Shown: positions 25,038 to 31,656 of the stretch, one piece after another
Numbering within the stretch: the first letter of the stretch is position 1
How the letters are laid out: each line of letters begins with the position of its first letter
From: an uncultured Tateyamaria sp.
GTDB lineage: Bacteria; Pseudomonadota; Alphaproteobacteria; Rhodobacterales; Rhodobacteraceae
DNA: 64,000 bases
Assembly: GCF_947503045.1 (NCBI RefSeq)
Contig: NZ_CANNCF010000003.1
Span: 248,001 to 312,000 of the forward strand
Direction: 5' to 3'
Made by a program: the position numbers and the translations under genes
Notes under the pieces: generated by a model
What the model saw: only the letters and a program-made list of their open reading frames with translations
Databases searched by the model: none
What the model was told of the DNA's origin: nothing

Positions 25038-25068
25038 GCTGCGCTCCCTTCTCCTGCCGGGGCGCAGC
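25038..25068 (+). promoter_or_regulatory. Hairpin in the bufA1-bufB gap
   Basis: GCTGCGC (25038-25044) pairs perfectly with GCGCAGC (25062-25068) across a 17-base loop, inside the 83-base gap. No T-run follows. It could protect the bufA1 message or partly terminate it, giving more precursor than enzyme. Confidence 0.5.
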
Positions 25069-25099
25069 AAACCTGATCCCGTTTCGGAAAGGCCACACC

Positions 25100-25960
25100 A
25101 TGCTGGATGCGACATCCCCTGCGCACCGCCTGCCCGCCGCCCCCGGAGTCGGATACAAAGCCCAGCACTTCACCGACCTGCGCGCCGATCCCGGACCGGT
25201 GAAGTGGCTGGAAATCCATGCTGAAAACTACATGGGTGACGGCGGACGCCCACACGCACAACTGCGCGCCCTGCGCCCCGATTTTGCAATGTCGGTGCAC
25301 GGGGTCGGTCTGTCCATCGGTGGCCAAGACCCGCTGGACGCCGGCCACCTGGCCCGTCTCAAGACGCTGGTCGATTGGCTGGAACCGGCCAGCTTTTCCG
25401 AACATCTGGCCTGGTCGACCCACGGCGCCGAATTCCTCGATGACCTGCTGCCCCTGCCCTATACCGAGGCCACGTTCGCCTGCGTTGCCGATCACATTGA
25501 TCAGGTCCAGGACGTTCTGGGCCGTCAGATGCTGCTGGAAAACCCGTCCAGCTACCTCGCCTTCGAGCAAAGCACGATGAGCGAGACCGAATTCCTGAGC
25601 GCGCTGGTGCGCCGCACGGGCTGCGGCTTGTTGCTGGATGTGAACAACGTGTTCATCTCGGCGACCAATCTGGGCTACACGCCCCGCGGTTACCTCGACG
25701 CCTACCCCCTCACTTCCGTTGGGGAAATCCATGTGGGTGGTCACGCCGAGGACGCCGATGACCACGGCGCACCTTTGCTGATTGACAGCCATGGCAGCGC
25801 CACGGCCGATCCCGTCTGGGCGCTGCTGGATCACGCGCTTGCGGGCATCGGCCCGGCCCCCGTTCTGGTCGAATGGGACAATGACGTGCCCGACTGGCCA
25901 ACCCTGCGCGCCGAAGCGGAGCGCGCGGCGCTGACGCTCTCCGCCCATGTGTCTGGCTAG
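25100..25960 (+). CDS. bufB: BufB, DUF692/MNIO-family peptide-modifying enzyme
   Basis: The 286-residue product is a TIM-barrel protein of the multinuclear non-heme iron oxidase group, related to MbnB of methanobactin synthesis. Metal-binding segments are visible in order: WLEIHAENY (His40, Glu42), [10 protein letters not shown] (His67), [51 protein letters not shown] and [11 protein letters not shown]. It would oxidise cysteines of BufA1 to heterocycles in the cytoplasm before export. ATG 25100 is preceded by GGAAAGG. The next gene starts six bases after the stop. Confidence 0.92.
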   Translation: MLDATSPAHRLPAAPGVGYKAQHFTDLRADPGPVKWLEIHAENYMGDGGRPHAQLRALRPDFAMSVHGVGLSIGGQDPLDAGHLARLKTLVDWLEPASFSEHLAWSTHGAEFLDDLLPLPYTEATFACVADHIDQVQDVLGRQMLLENPSSYLAFEQSTMSETEFLSALVRRTGCGLLLDVNNVFISATNLGYTPRGYLDAYPLTSVGEIHVGGHAEDADDHGAPLLIDSHGSATADPVWALLDHALAGIGPAPVLVEWDNDVPDWPTLRAEAERAALTLSAHVSG

Positions 25961-25966
25961 GCGCAG

Positions 25967-26725
25967 ATGACCAAGCTGCACTCCCAGTTCCGAGCCGCGC
26001 TGCTCGACCCCGAGGCCCCAACACCGACGGGCCTGCGCGACGGTCAGGGGCGCCCCGCGGCCAAGCGGTTCGACGTCTACCGCAACAACGTGACCGTCGC
26101 CCTGATCGAGGCGCTGCGCACCGCATTCCCGGTACTGCACAAGCTGCTCGGCACGCAGAACTTTGACCAGCTGGCACGGCTCTTTGTCCGGGCGCACCCG
26201 CCCGAAACGCCGCTGATGATGCATTATGGCGGCGCGATGCCCGCCTTTCTCGAGGGCTTTGCACCGCTGTCCCACATCGCCTACCTGCCGGACGTGTCTC
26301 GGTTGGAACTGGCGCTGCGCCGCTCCTACCACGCCGCCGACGCGCCCGCTTTTGATCCGGCCCGGCTGGGCGTGGTGACCACGGATGTCCTGATGGCCTC
26401 GACCCTGACCCTCGCCCCGGCGGTTGAGCTTGTGCGCTCGCCCTGGCCGCTGGTCGAAATCTGGCGCTACAACACCGCCAAAGGGGCGGACAAGCCGCGC
26501 AGCGTCCCGCAATCGGCCCTCATCACCCGCACCGAATTTGACCCCGTACCGCATGCGCTGGACGCAGCACAAGTCGCATGGATCACCCAAATCCGCGCCG
26601 GGGCCACGCTGGCCGCAGCCCAGGACGCAGCCAGCGCGCATGATCCGGACTTTGATCTCACGCCGCTGCTGAGCCTCTTGATCCAGACCAACGCCATCGC
26701 CGACCTCACGACCCCAAAGGAATAG
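25967..26725 (+). CDS. bufC: BufC, DUF2063 partner protein
   Basis: The 252-residue product has the N-terminal DUF2063 domain (QSQFRAALLDP-like start, PAAKRFDVYRNNVTVALIEALRTAFPVLHKLLG...LARLFVRAHPPETPLMMHYG), found as the standard companion of DUF692 enzymes. By analogy with MbnC it probably binds the precursor and presents it to BufB. The C-terminal half (LARSPWPLVEIWRYN-like region) is all-alpha/beta of unknown role. It is part of the same transcript, with six bases to bufB and three to doxX. Confidence 0.88.
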   Translation: MTKLHSQFRAALLDPEAPTPTGLRDGQGRPAAKRFDVYRNNVTVALIEALRTAFPVLHKLLGTQNFDQLARLFVRAHPPETPLMMHYGGAMPAFLEGFAPLSHIAYLPDVSRLELALRRSYHAADAPAFDPARLGVVTTDVLMASTLTLAPAVELVRSPWPLVEIWRYNTAKGADKPRSVPQSALITRTEFDPVPHALDAAQVAWITQIRAGATLAAAQDAASAHDPDFDLTPLLSLLIQTNAIADLTTPKE

Positions 26726-26728
26726 CCC

Positions 26729-27286
26729 ATGACCGCCCTGAGACGCCTGCACACCGCATTGTTCGCCCCGCTTGAGCGCGCCGACTGGATCCTGCCCACG
26801 CTGGCGCGGTTCCTCTTTGCGGCCATCCTTGCGGCCTATTTCTGGGTGTCGGGTCTGACCAAGGTTGGCGAAGGGCTGTTCGGCGTGTTCCAACCCTCGC
26901 TCGGGGCCTATGCGCAGGTCTTTCCAAAGGTGATGGAAAGCGTCGGCTATGACATCACGCAACTGGGCGTGTACCACTGGGCCGTGGTGACGGCTGGAAC
27001 ACTCGCCGAATTCATCCTGCCCGTGCTGATCATCATCGGTCTGATGACGCGGCTGGCGTCGCTGGGCATGATCGCCTTCATCGTGGTGCAGTCGCTGACC
27101 GATCTCAACGGCCATGACAAATGGGGCGACGGGCTGGTGTTGGGGGCGTGGTTCGACGCGCCGTCCAACAGCCTGATCATGGACCAGCGCGCGTTGTGGA
27201 TGTTCTTGCTGCTGCTTTTGGTGATCAAGGGCGCCGGGCCGCTGTCCTTTGACCGGGCGCTGAAACCGCGCGCGGTCGAAGCCTAA
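26729..27286 (+). CDS. DoxX-family membrane protein of the bufferin operon
   Basis: The 185-residue protein has four hydrophobic helices (FLFAAILAAYFWVSGLTKV, WAVVTAGTLAEFILPVLIIIGL, LGMIAFIVVQSL, LWMFLLLLLVIKGAGPL), matching DoxX/DoxD. A DoxX-like protein is the usual fourth member of bufferin operons; its role is unclear, perhaps redox or export support. The stop overlaps by three bases with the end of the convergent ArsC-like gene. Confidence 0.85.
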   Translation: MTALRRLHTALFAPLERADWILPTLARFLFAAILAAYFWVSGLTKVGEGLFGVFQPSLGAYAQVFPKVMESVGYDITQLGVYHWAVVTAGTLAEFILPVLIIIGLMTRLASLGMIAFIVVQSLTDLNGHDKWGDGLVLGAWFDAPSNSLIMDQRALWMFLLLLLVIKGAGPLSFDRALKPRAVEA

Positions 27287-27600
27287 GCCACACCCAGCGC
27301 CGCCTGCACATCCTTGCTCCAGCCAAGGTGCAGCACGTCGCCATCCGCGATCAGCGGGCGCTTCATCAGGACCGGATGGGCGGACAACAGCGCCTCTGGC
27401 GGTTCGGCCCGTTCCGCCTCTGACAGGCCCCGCCACGTGGTCGAACGGGTGTTGAGCATGGCCGCACCAAACTGCGCGCGCGCCTGCGTCATCACCGCGT
27501 CCGGTACGCCATCTGCGCGCACATCGACAAAGCGGGCCTGCGGCAGCGCCCTGATCGCCTTGCGGCAGGTGTCGCAGGTTTTCAAACCGTATATTTCCAT
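27283..27600 (-). CDS. ArsC/Spx-family protein (thioredoxin-like)
   Basis: The 105-residue protein begins MEIYGLKTCDTCRKAIRALP, the ArsC/Spx-fold N-terminus with a CxxC pair. HPVLMKRPLIADGDVLHLGWSKD is the conserved C-terminal segment seen in YffB-like members. Many members lack true arsenate reductase activity and no arsenic genes are nearby. I prefer ATG 27600 (after GAAGG) to GTG 27612. Confidence 0.83.
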   Translation of the reverse strand: MEIYGLKTCDTCRKAIRALPQARFVDVRADGVPDAVMTQARAQFGAAMLNTRSTTWRGLSEAERAEPPEALLSAHPVLMKRPLIADGDVLHLGWSKDVQAALGVA

Positions 27601-27704
27601 ACCAACCTTCACTTTTTCGTAGAATTAAGCGGCAACTGGCCCGGTTTGCACCCCTGCCGACTTGATTTTCAAGCCCAAAGAGCAATCTGATGAACCATGC
27701 GTCA

Positions 27705-27752
27705 CCCGGATCCGGGAGCAACGGCGCATTGGAAGAACCCCGCATCTGCGGG
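27705..27752 (+). promoter_or_regulatory. Structured 5' leader of the cold-shock gene
   Basis: CCCGGATCCGGG (27705-27716) is a perfect palindrome and CCCGC-ATCT-GCGGG (27739-27752) is a small hairpin about 20 bases before the AAAGGAGG site. Long structured leaders that change fold with temperature are known for cspA-type genes; that function is inferred here. Confidence 0.45.
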
Positions 27753-27783
27753 ACAGACTGCAAGGCAAAAGGAGGCACGGACC

Positions 27784-27990
27784 ATGCCAACTGGCACCGT
27801 GAAGTGGTTCAACACCACAAAAGGCTACGGATTTATCGCCCCTGACGACGGCGGAAAAGATGTTTTTGTACATATTTCAGCTGTGGAACGGTCGGGGCTG
27901 ACAGGGCTGGCTGACAACCAGAAGGTCGGCTTTGAAATGCGCGAAGGGCGCGACGGACGTGAAATGGCAGACGATCTGAAACTGCTCTGA
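27784..27990 (+). CDS. Cold-shock protein (CspA family)
   Basis: The 68-residue protein is a single cold-shock domain. MPTGTVKWFNTTKGYGFI carries RNP1 (KGYGFI) and DVFVHISAV carries RNP2. It binds single-stranded RNA and DNA, acting as an RNA chaperone. The AAAGGAGG ribosome-binding site is strong. A long leader (about 170 bases) precedes it, and a GC-rich hairpin follows 54 bases downstream. Confidence 0.95.
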   Translation: MPTGTVKWFNTTKGYGFIAPDDGGKDVFVHISAVERSGLTGLADNQKVGFEMREGRDGREMADDLKLL

Positions 27991-28043
27991 GCGACTGGGT
28001 TGACGACGGTACATGCCATCGCAGCATGCACCACATGATTGCC

Positions 28044-28076
28044 CGGGCGGCCGCGTTTGAGCGCAGGCGCCGCCCG
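28044..28076 (+). terminator. Hairpin terminator candidate after the cold-shock gene
   Basis: CGGGCGGC (28044-28051) pairs with GCCGCCCG (28069-28076). CTTTG follows. It is a plausible but not strong terminator. The remaining bases to 28247 look like promoter sequence for the next small gene. Confidence 0.5.
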
Positions 28077-28247
28077 CTTTGCCCACGGAACCGTTCAGCG
28101 TTGTGCGGTGCGTGGGCCATGTTTCTTCTTGCTTGCAGCGACGGTCCGCGCGGATGCGCCGCCCCGTCGGTTAACGCCGAATTTACTCAAATATGCTTCA
28201 TTCCCGGCTAATCTGAAAACAGTCCCTTCCCACCATTCGGAGGAGAA

Positions 28248-28493
28248 ATGTCAGAATTCCTGCGCCTGCTGGCCTTGTACTATGCCTGCGAAATCGCCGC
28301 CGAAACGCAATTCCCCGCGCCCGACGAATGGACGCGGTGCATGGGGCACTACCACGCGGTCAAGGTTCGCTTTGCCCAAGACCTCACCGGCCCCGCCGCC
28401 CAGATCGAAGGGTACAGGCGATGGAAAGAGTGGGAGGCGATGAACCCGGACGTGGTGGAGTCCCTGCGAGACCGGGCGCGACGACGGGGGTGA
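28248..28493 (+). CDS. Small hypothetical protein
   Basis: The 81-residue product (MSEFLRLLALYYACEIAAETQFPAPDEWTRCMGHYHAVKVRFAQDL...) is predicted mostly helical with a Trp-rich, charged C-terminus ending RDRARRRG. No signal peptide or known motif is visible. A GGAGGAGAA ribosome-binding site directly precedes ATG 28248, which supports translation. I do not recognise a family. Confidence 0.6.
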   Translation: MSEFLRLLALYYACEIAAETQFPAPDEWTRCMGHYHAVKVRFAQDLTGPAAQIEGYRRWKEWEAMNPDVVESLRDRARRRG

Positions 28494-28512
28494 GCACCGG
28501 CCCGCAAAGCGG

Positions 28513-28598
28513 CAAACCCTCCGGGGGAGGGTTTGAGGTGCGAACGGGCGGAGCCCCGGGGTCGGCGCTGGCACGGCAGCCTGCGGCCTTGATTCCGC
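28513..28598. repeat. Hairpin with GGG loop plus 20-bp sequence shared with 47.7 kb
   Basis: CAAACCCTCC-GGG-GGAGGGTTTG (28513-28535) is a perfect 10-bp stem with a 3-base loop. After 43 bases comes GCCTGCGGCCTTGATTCCGC (28579-28598), found again at 47711-47730, there 47 bases after another perfect 10-bp stem with a GGG loop. It borders the AT-rich gene at 28631 on its 3' side. Confidence 0.75.
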
Positions 28599-28630
28599 GC
28601 TTACCCTCAAAAGCGTACCGACCTGAGCAA

Positions 28631-29488
28631 TTAGAAGGGGATCTCGTCAAATGTAGTTTGTACAGGCAACTCATAGGTCAGAGTTCCCTCCGACGTTACA
28701 ACTTCAAGCGTAACGATGCCTTTTGACTGGTATGTCCTTTTTTCCTCGTCGCCACTCCACTTTGTCCAAAATTCACGAGAGAACTTGGTTTTAATTTGGG
28801 TGAACGCATCAGGTGACAATCGGTTTATGTCTGGTCTAATCAGGTGTTTTCTCAGTTCTAGGCCATTTTGTCCCTCAAAGTCATCTTGCGGACAGTCTTT
28901 TCCATCAACGCTCAAATTCCAATGTCTAGTGGTCACAAAGTAATATGCTTCAATCTCGGGACTGCGATGTTTGGATTCGTTTCTCAGAGTAACTTCCAAG
29001 TCCATGCTACCGGAGTGCCTGAACTCACTTTTCTCTAAAAATCCGGGGTCTGAACTATGGCTTACCTGAATACGTTGCTCGCGCCTCCTCAATGTTTCCG
29101 CTTTCAACCATTCTATTTTTGGACCCAATTTCTCTGTTAAGTCAGCTATGCTACCATCATAAATTACATGAGTATGGTGTTTCAGATCGAAAGGAATATC
29201 CGTCGCGCTCTGCGTTACCAGGGCGCACAGCTTTCCCTTTGCGTGAGCATACCCAACTTCGTAAAACACATTTGGGTTTTTTCCAGTCATTTCAGCAATG
29301 ACAAAGTCCGAATTTTCGATCTGTCGGTAAACTCGTTCAAGAATTGACTCTGAAAAGTGTTGTTCATCTACACGTTCTGCAACGACATCAAAGCTCTCTG
29401 CCAATTTCTTGATACCGAACTTGTAGATGTCATCAAATTCATGAGAAAATGGCATTAAGACAAAAGCGAATGGTTTTACTGTCGACAT
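28631..29488 (-). CDS. Nucleoside 2-deoxyribosyltransferase/TIR-like domain protein, possible defence effector
   Basis: The 285-residue protein is encoded in DNA clearly AT-richer than its surroundings. Residues 1-135 show an NDT/TIR-like fold: FAFVLMPFSHEFDDIYK, RVDEQHFSESILERVYRQIENSDFVIAEMTG and KNPNVFYEVGYAHAKGK. The Glu in FYEVG is the residue that would attack the N-glycosidic bond of NAD or a nucleotide. The C-terminal half (SMDLEVTLRNESKHRSPEIEA...FSREFWTKWSG) looks like a beta-sandwich sensor. Related domains act as NAD-depleting effectors in phage defence; that role is inferred. Hairpins bracket the gene, suggesting recent gain. Confidence 0.75.
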   Translation of the reverse strand: MSTVKPFAFVLMPFSHEFDDIYKFGIKKLAESFDVVAERVDEQHFSESILERVYRQIENSDFVIAEMTGKNPNVFYEVGYAHAKGKLCALVTQSATDIPFDLKHHTHVIYDGSIADLTEKLGPKIEWLKAETLRRREQRIQVSHSSDPGFLEKSEFRHSGSMDLEVTLRNESKHRSPEIEAYYFVTTRHWNLSVDGKDCPQDDFEGQNGLELRKHLIRPDINRLSPDAFTQIKTKFSREFWTKWSGDEEKRTYQSKGIVTLEVVTSEGTLTYELPVQTTFDEIPF

Positions 29489-29536
29489 TATCTCACCTGC
29501 TTTGGCCGCGTCTTGCGCCGCGCCCGTTTTGAACTT

Positions 29537-29576
29537 GAAACGCTCCCCCGGAGCGTTTCATCCCCGCTAAGCGGGG
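29537..29576. repeat. Hairpin with CCC loop, right border of the AT-rich gene
   Basis: GAAACGCTCC-CCC-GGAGCGTTTC (29537-29559) is a perfect 10-bp stem with a 3-base loop. CCCCGC-TAA-GCGGGG (29562-29576) follows and overlaps the thyX stop codon, so it may end the thyX transcript. The first hairpin mirrors in design the one at 28513 on the other side of the gene. Confidence 0.75.
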
Positions 29577-30481
29577 TCGTTCACAACCCCCATAAACTCC
29601 CGCCATTCCCCCTTGCTCATCCCCGACGTCTCCTGCGTCACCTCTTCGCCCTTGATCATGCGGCGCACGCAGTCCAGCGCCTTACCGGACATGGTCGCCC
29701 CGCCCAGCCGGTAATCCTCGAACGCGCCATAGGCGGCCGGAACCCAATCCTTGACCATCTCACAGATCGCTTCGGCATAGACCCTGATCTCGTACTGGGC
29801 ATGGGCATCCGCGCGCAGGCGCAGAAAGTGGAAGAGGTTGTGCAGGTCCACCTTCCAGTACCATTGGGTGTAGATGTTGGCGGGTAGGTTCATGCGGGCC
29901 AGTTCGCGGGCGAGGCCGGATTGGCCTTCATCCGAGATCATCGCCTCGTAATTGTCATAGGCCCGGTTGCTGTCGGTTTTCAGGATTTCGAGGACCCGTG
30001 CGGCCTCGGCCCCTTCCAGCGTCGCCCCCCGCCCCTGGTTGTTGATCACGGATTGGGCGGCCAGCGCGTCAGGCTCGGGAATATAAAACTCGCGATCCAG
30101 GATCGAATAGCGGGCCGAGTATTCGTTGACGTTGGCCGTGCGGTGGCGAATCCACTGGCGGGCGACAAAGACGGGCAGTTTGACGTGCAGCTTGATCTCG
30201 CACATCTCGAACGGGGTCGAGTGCCAGTGACGCATGAGATAGCGGATCAGCCCTTCGTCATTCTGCACGGATTTTGTGCCCTTGCCATAGCTCACGCGCG
30301 CCGCCTGACAGATGGCTGAATCGTCGCCCATATAGTCGATGACCCGGACAAAGCCGTGATCCAGCACGGGGCGGGCATGATAAAGATGCGCCTCCATCGC
30401 CGGAACTGTGGCGCGCAAAGTCGGCTGGGGATTGGCGCGCAGGTCTTCGATTTCGGCAAGCTGGTCCGGTTCAAGCGGCAT
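29567..30481 (-). CDS. thyX: FAD-dependent thymidylate synthase ThyX
   Basis: ThyX methylates dUMP to dTMP using methylenetetrahydrofolate and FADH2. The 304-residue length is at the long end, as in many Alphaproteobacteria. The signature [15 protein letters not shown] is present, along with [32 protein letters not shown], the family's dUMP-binding region. I prefer ATG 30481, since AAAGGATGGG lies at proper distance; ATG 30490 would sit on top of it. No thyA is in the window. Confidence 0.95.
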   Translation of the reverse strand: MPLEPDQLAEIEDLRANPQPTLRATVPAMEAHLYHARPVLDHGFVRVIDYMGDDSAICQAARVSYGKGTKSVQNDEGLIRYLMRHWHSTPFEMCEIKLHVKLPVFVARQWIRHRTANVNEYSARYSILDREFYIPEPDALAAQSVINNQGRGATLEGAEAARVLEILKTDSNRAYDNYEAMISDEGQSGLARELARMNLPANIYTQWYWKVDLHNLFHFLRLRADAHAQYEIRVYAEAICEMVKDWVPAAYGAFEDYRLGGATMSGKALDCVRRMIKGEEVTQETSGMSKGEWREFMGVVNDPA

Positions 30482-30524
30482 GGGTCCCATCCTTTATCCA
30501 CAGAATCTGTCAGGCGTTCACTCT

Positions 30525-30557
30525 ATATGGTGGAAGTTGATACGTGAACCACCATAT
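30525..30557. promoter_or_regulatory. 9-bp inverted repeat between thyX and the lipoprotein gene
   Basis: ATATGGTGG (30525-30533) and CCACCATAT (30549-30557) form a perfect inverted repeat with a 15-base spacer. It is 44 bases upstream of thyX and 135 bases upstream of the surface-lipoprotein gene. It could be an operator for either divergent gene. Confidence 0.5.
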
Positions 30558-30691
30558 GAGGGTGCGCTTTTGGCAACGGTTCTGGTTGAGGTCTGTGCCA
30601 TAGCCTCAAGATTTCGTTGACTTTTGAACGATTGGCGCAGAGTCTCGCCCCAAAGAGGCAGAAAAATTAAACCGCAAAAGGTTTGGCAGGT

Positions 30692-31651
30692 ATGAAACGG
30701 ACAGCAGCAATGTGTGCGCTCGCCCTCGGGGTAGTGGCGTGCGGGGATGGCAATCCATTCACAGACGGGACGACAACAACGACCCCTCCCAGTACGGGGA
30801 CGCCGGTGTCAGGTGTGCCTGCGGCCATCCTGAACGATCTGGAACGGATCGACTTTAACGCAGCGACGAACACGCTGACGGTCACCGGCCTCACGCAGGA
30901 CGGGGTGCCACTGGTCAATGAATACAGGGCCATCGCCAGCACATTCGCGCCCGGCTATGTCACCTTTACCGGTCAGAACGACCCGCTGGGCCGCCATGCG
31001 ACAGCGTTTGTGGCCAGCCGCGAAGGATTGCAGGCCGGGGTTGTGATGACAGGTCCGCAGTTCAACAAGTTCTTTGGCGGGTCGTTCTTTGAACGCTCGG
31101 GCACCTATTCGGCGCCCACCGCACCGGAGAGCCGGTTCGACGTCACCTATTACGGAAACTACGCGGGCGGCATCAACAGCTCCGGCCCCATCACCGACCT
31201 GTTTCCCGTCGTTGGCGTTGATCCGGATGTGAATACCCCGTCGCAAACCGCCTATGTGCGCGGTTTGATGTTTGTGAACGTCGACCTCAACGATATGTCG
31301 GTCGAAGGCGAGATTTACGACCGGACAGGTGTGTTTTCCGGTGGTTTCGCCGATCTGCCCGACCTCGTTTTGGTCGAAGGTACGCTGGCTGGCGACGGTA
31401 CGTTCAGCGGCAACGTGGAATTTGACGCAACCGACACCAACTCTGGTACGCCGTCCAATCCTGTCGGAAACGACATCGGTGACTTCGCTGGTGTCATTGG
31501 TGGGCCCGGTGGCAACGCGATGGCGGGTGGCATTACCCTGAGCGAATTCTCGGACGATCTGGAAAACGAATTGGAGTATGGCGTGTTCGTGCTCGACCTC
31601 TGTGAGACGGGCAACACTGATCCAATCTGCGTCAACGCCCTGCAACCCTGA
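30692..31651 (+). CDS. Surface lipoprotein, TbpB-like beta-barrel type (Slam cargo candidate)
   Basis: The 319-residue product starts MKRTAAMCALALGVVACGDG: a lipoprotein signal with VVAC lipobox and Cys17. A Thr/Pro/Ser linker follows. The C-terminal part (NPVGNDIGDFAGVIGGPGGNAMAGGI) resembles the small beta-barrel handle of transferrin-binding-protein-like lipoproteins, the typical cargo of Slam exporters. The Slam-type gene starts only six bases after the stop. I use ATG 30692; the TTG at 30683 would add three residues. Ligand unknown; heme, metal or protein partners are all possible. Confidence 0.75.
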   Translation: MKRTAAMCALALGVVACGDGNPFTDGTTTTTPPSTGTPVSGVPAAILNDLERIDFNAATNTLTVTGLTQDGVPLVNEYRAIASTFAPGYVTFTGQNDPLGRHATAFVASREGLQAGVVMTGPQFNKFFGGSFFERSGTYSAPTAPESRFDVTYYGNYAGGINSSGPITDLFPVVGVDPDVNTPSQTAYVRGLMFVNVDLNDMSVEGEIYDRTGVFSGGFADLPDLVLVEGTLAGDGTFSGNVEFDATDTNSGTPSNPVGNDIGDFAGVIGGPGGNAMAGGITLSEFSDDLENELEYGVFVLDLCETGNTDPICVNALQP

Positions 31652-31656
31652 TCGCT

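Noticed and set aside
27283..27600. True arsenate reductase
   Set aside because: No other arsenic genes nearby and the sequence is closer to the YffB/Spx-like branch.
25013..27790. 925-codon open frame on the minus strand across the bufferin operon
   Set aside because: Antisense to four well-supported genes; composition is that of a shadow frame.
28513..29559. Possible integron attC sites around the AT-rich gene
   Set aside because: The hairpins lack the GTTRRRY/RYYYAAC core sites and there is no integrase; loops of three bases are also unlike attC.
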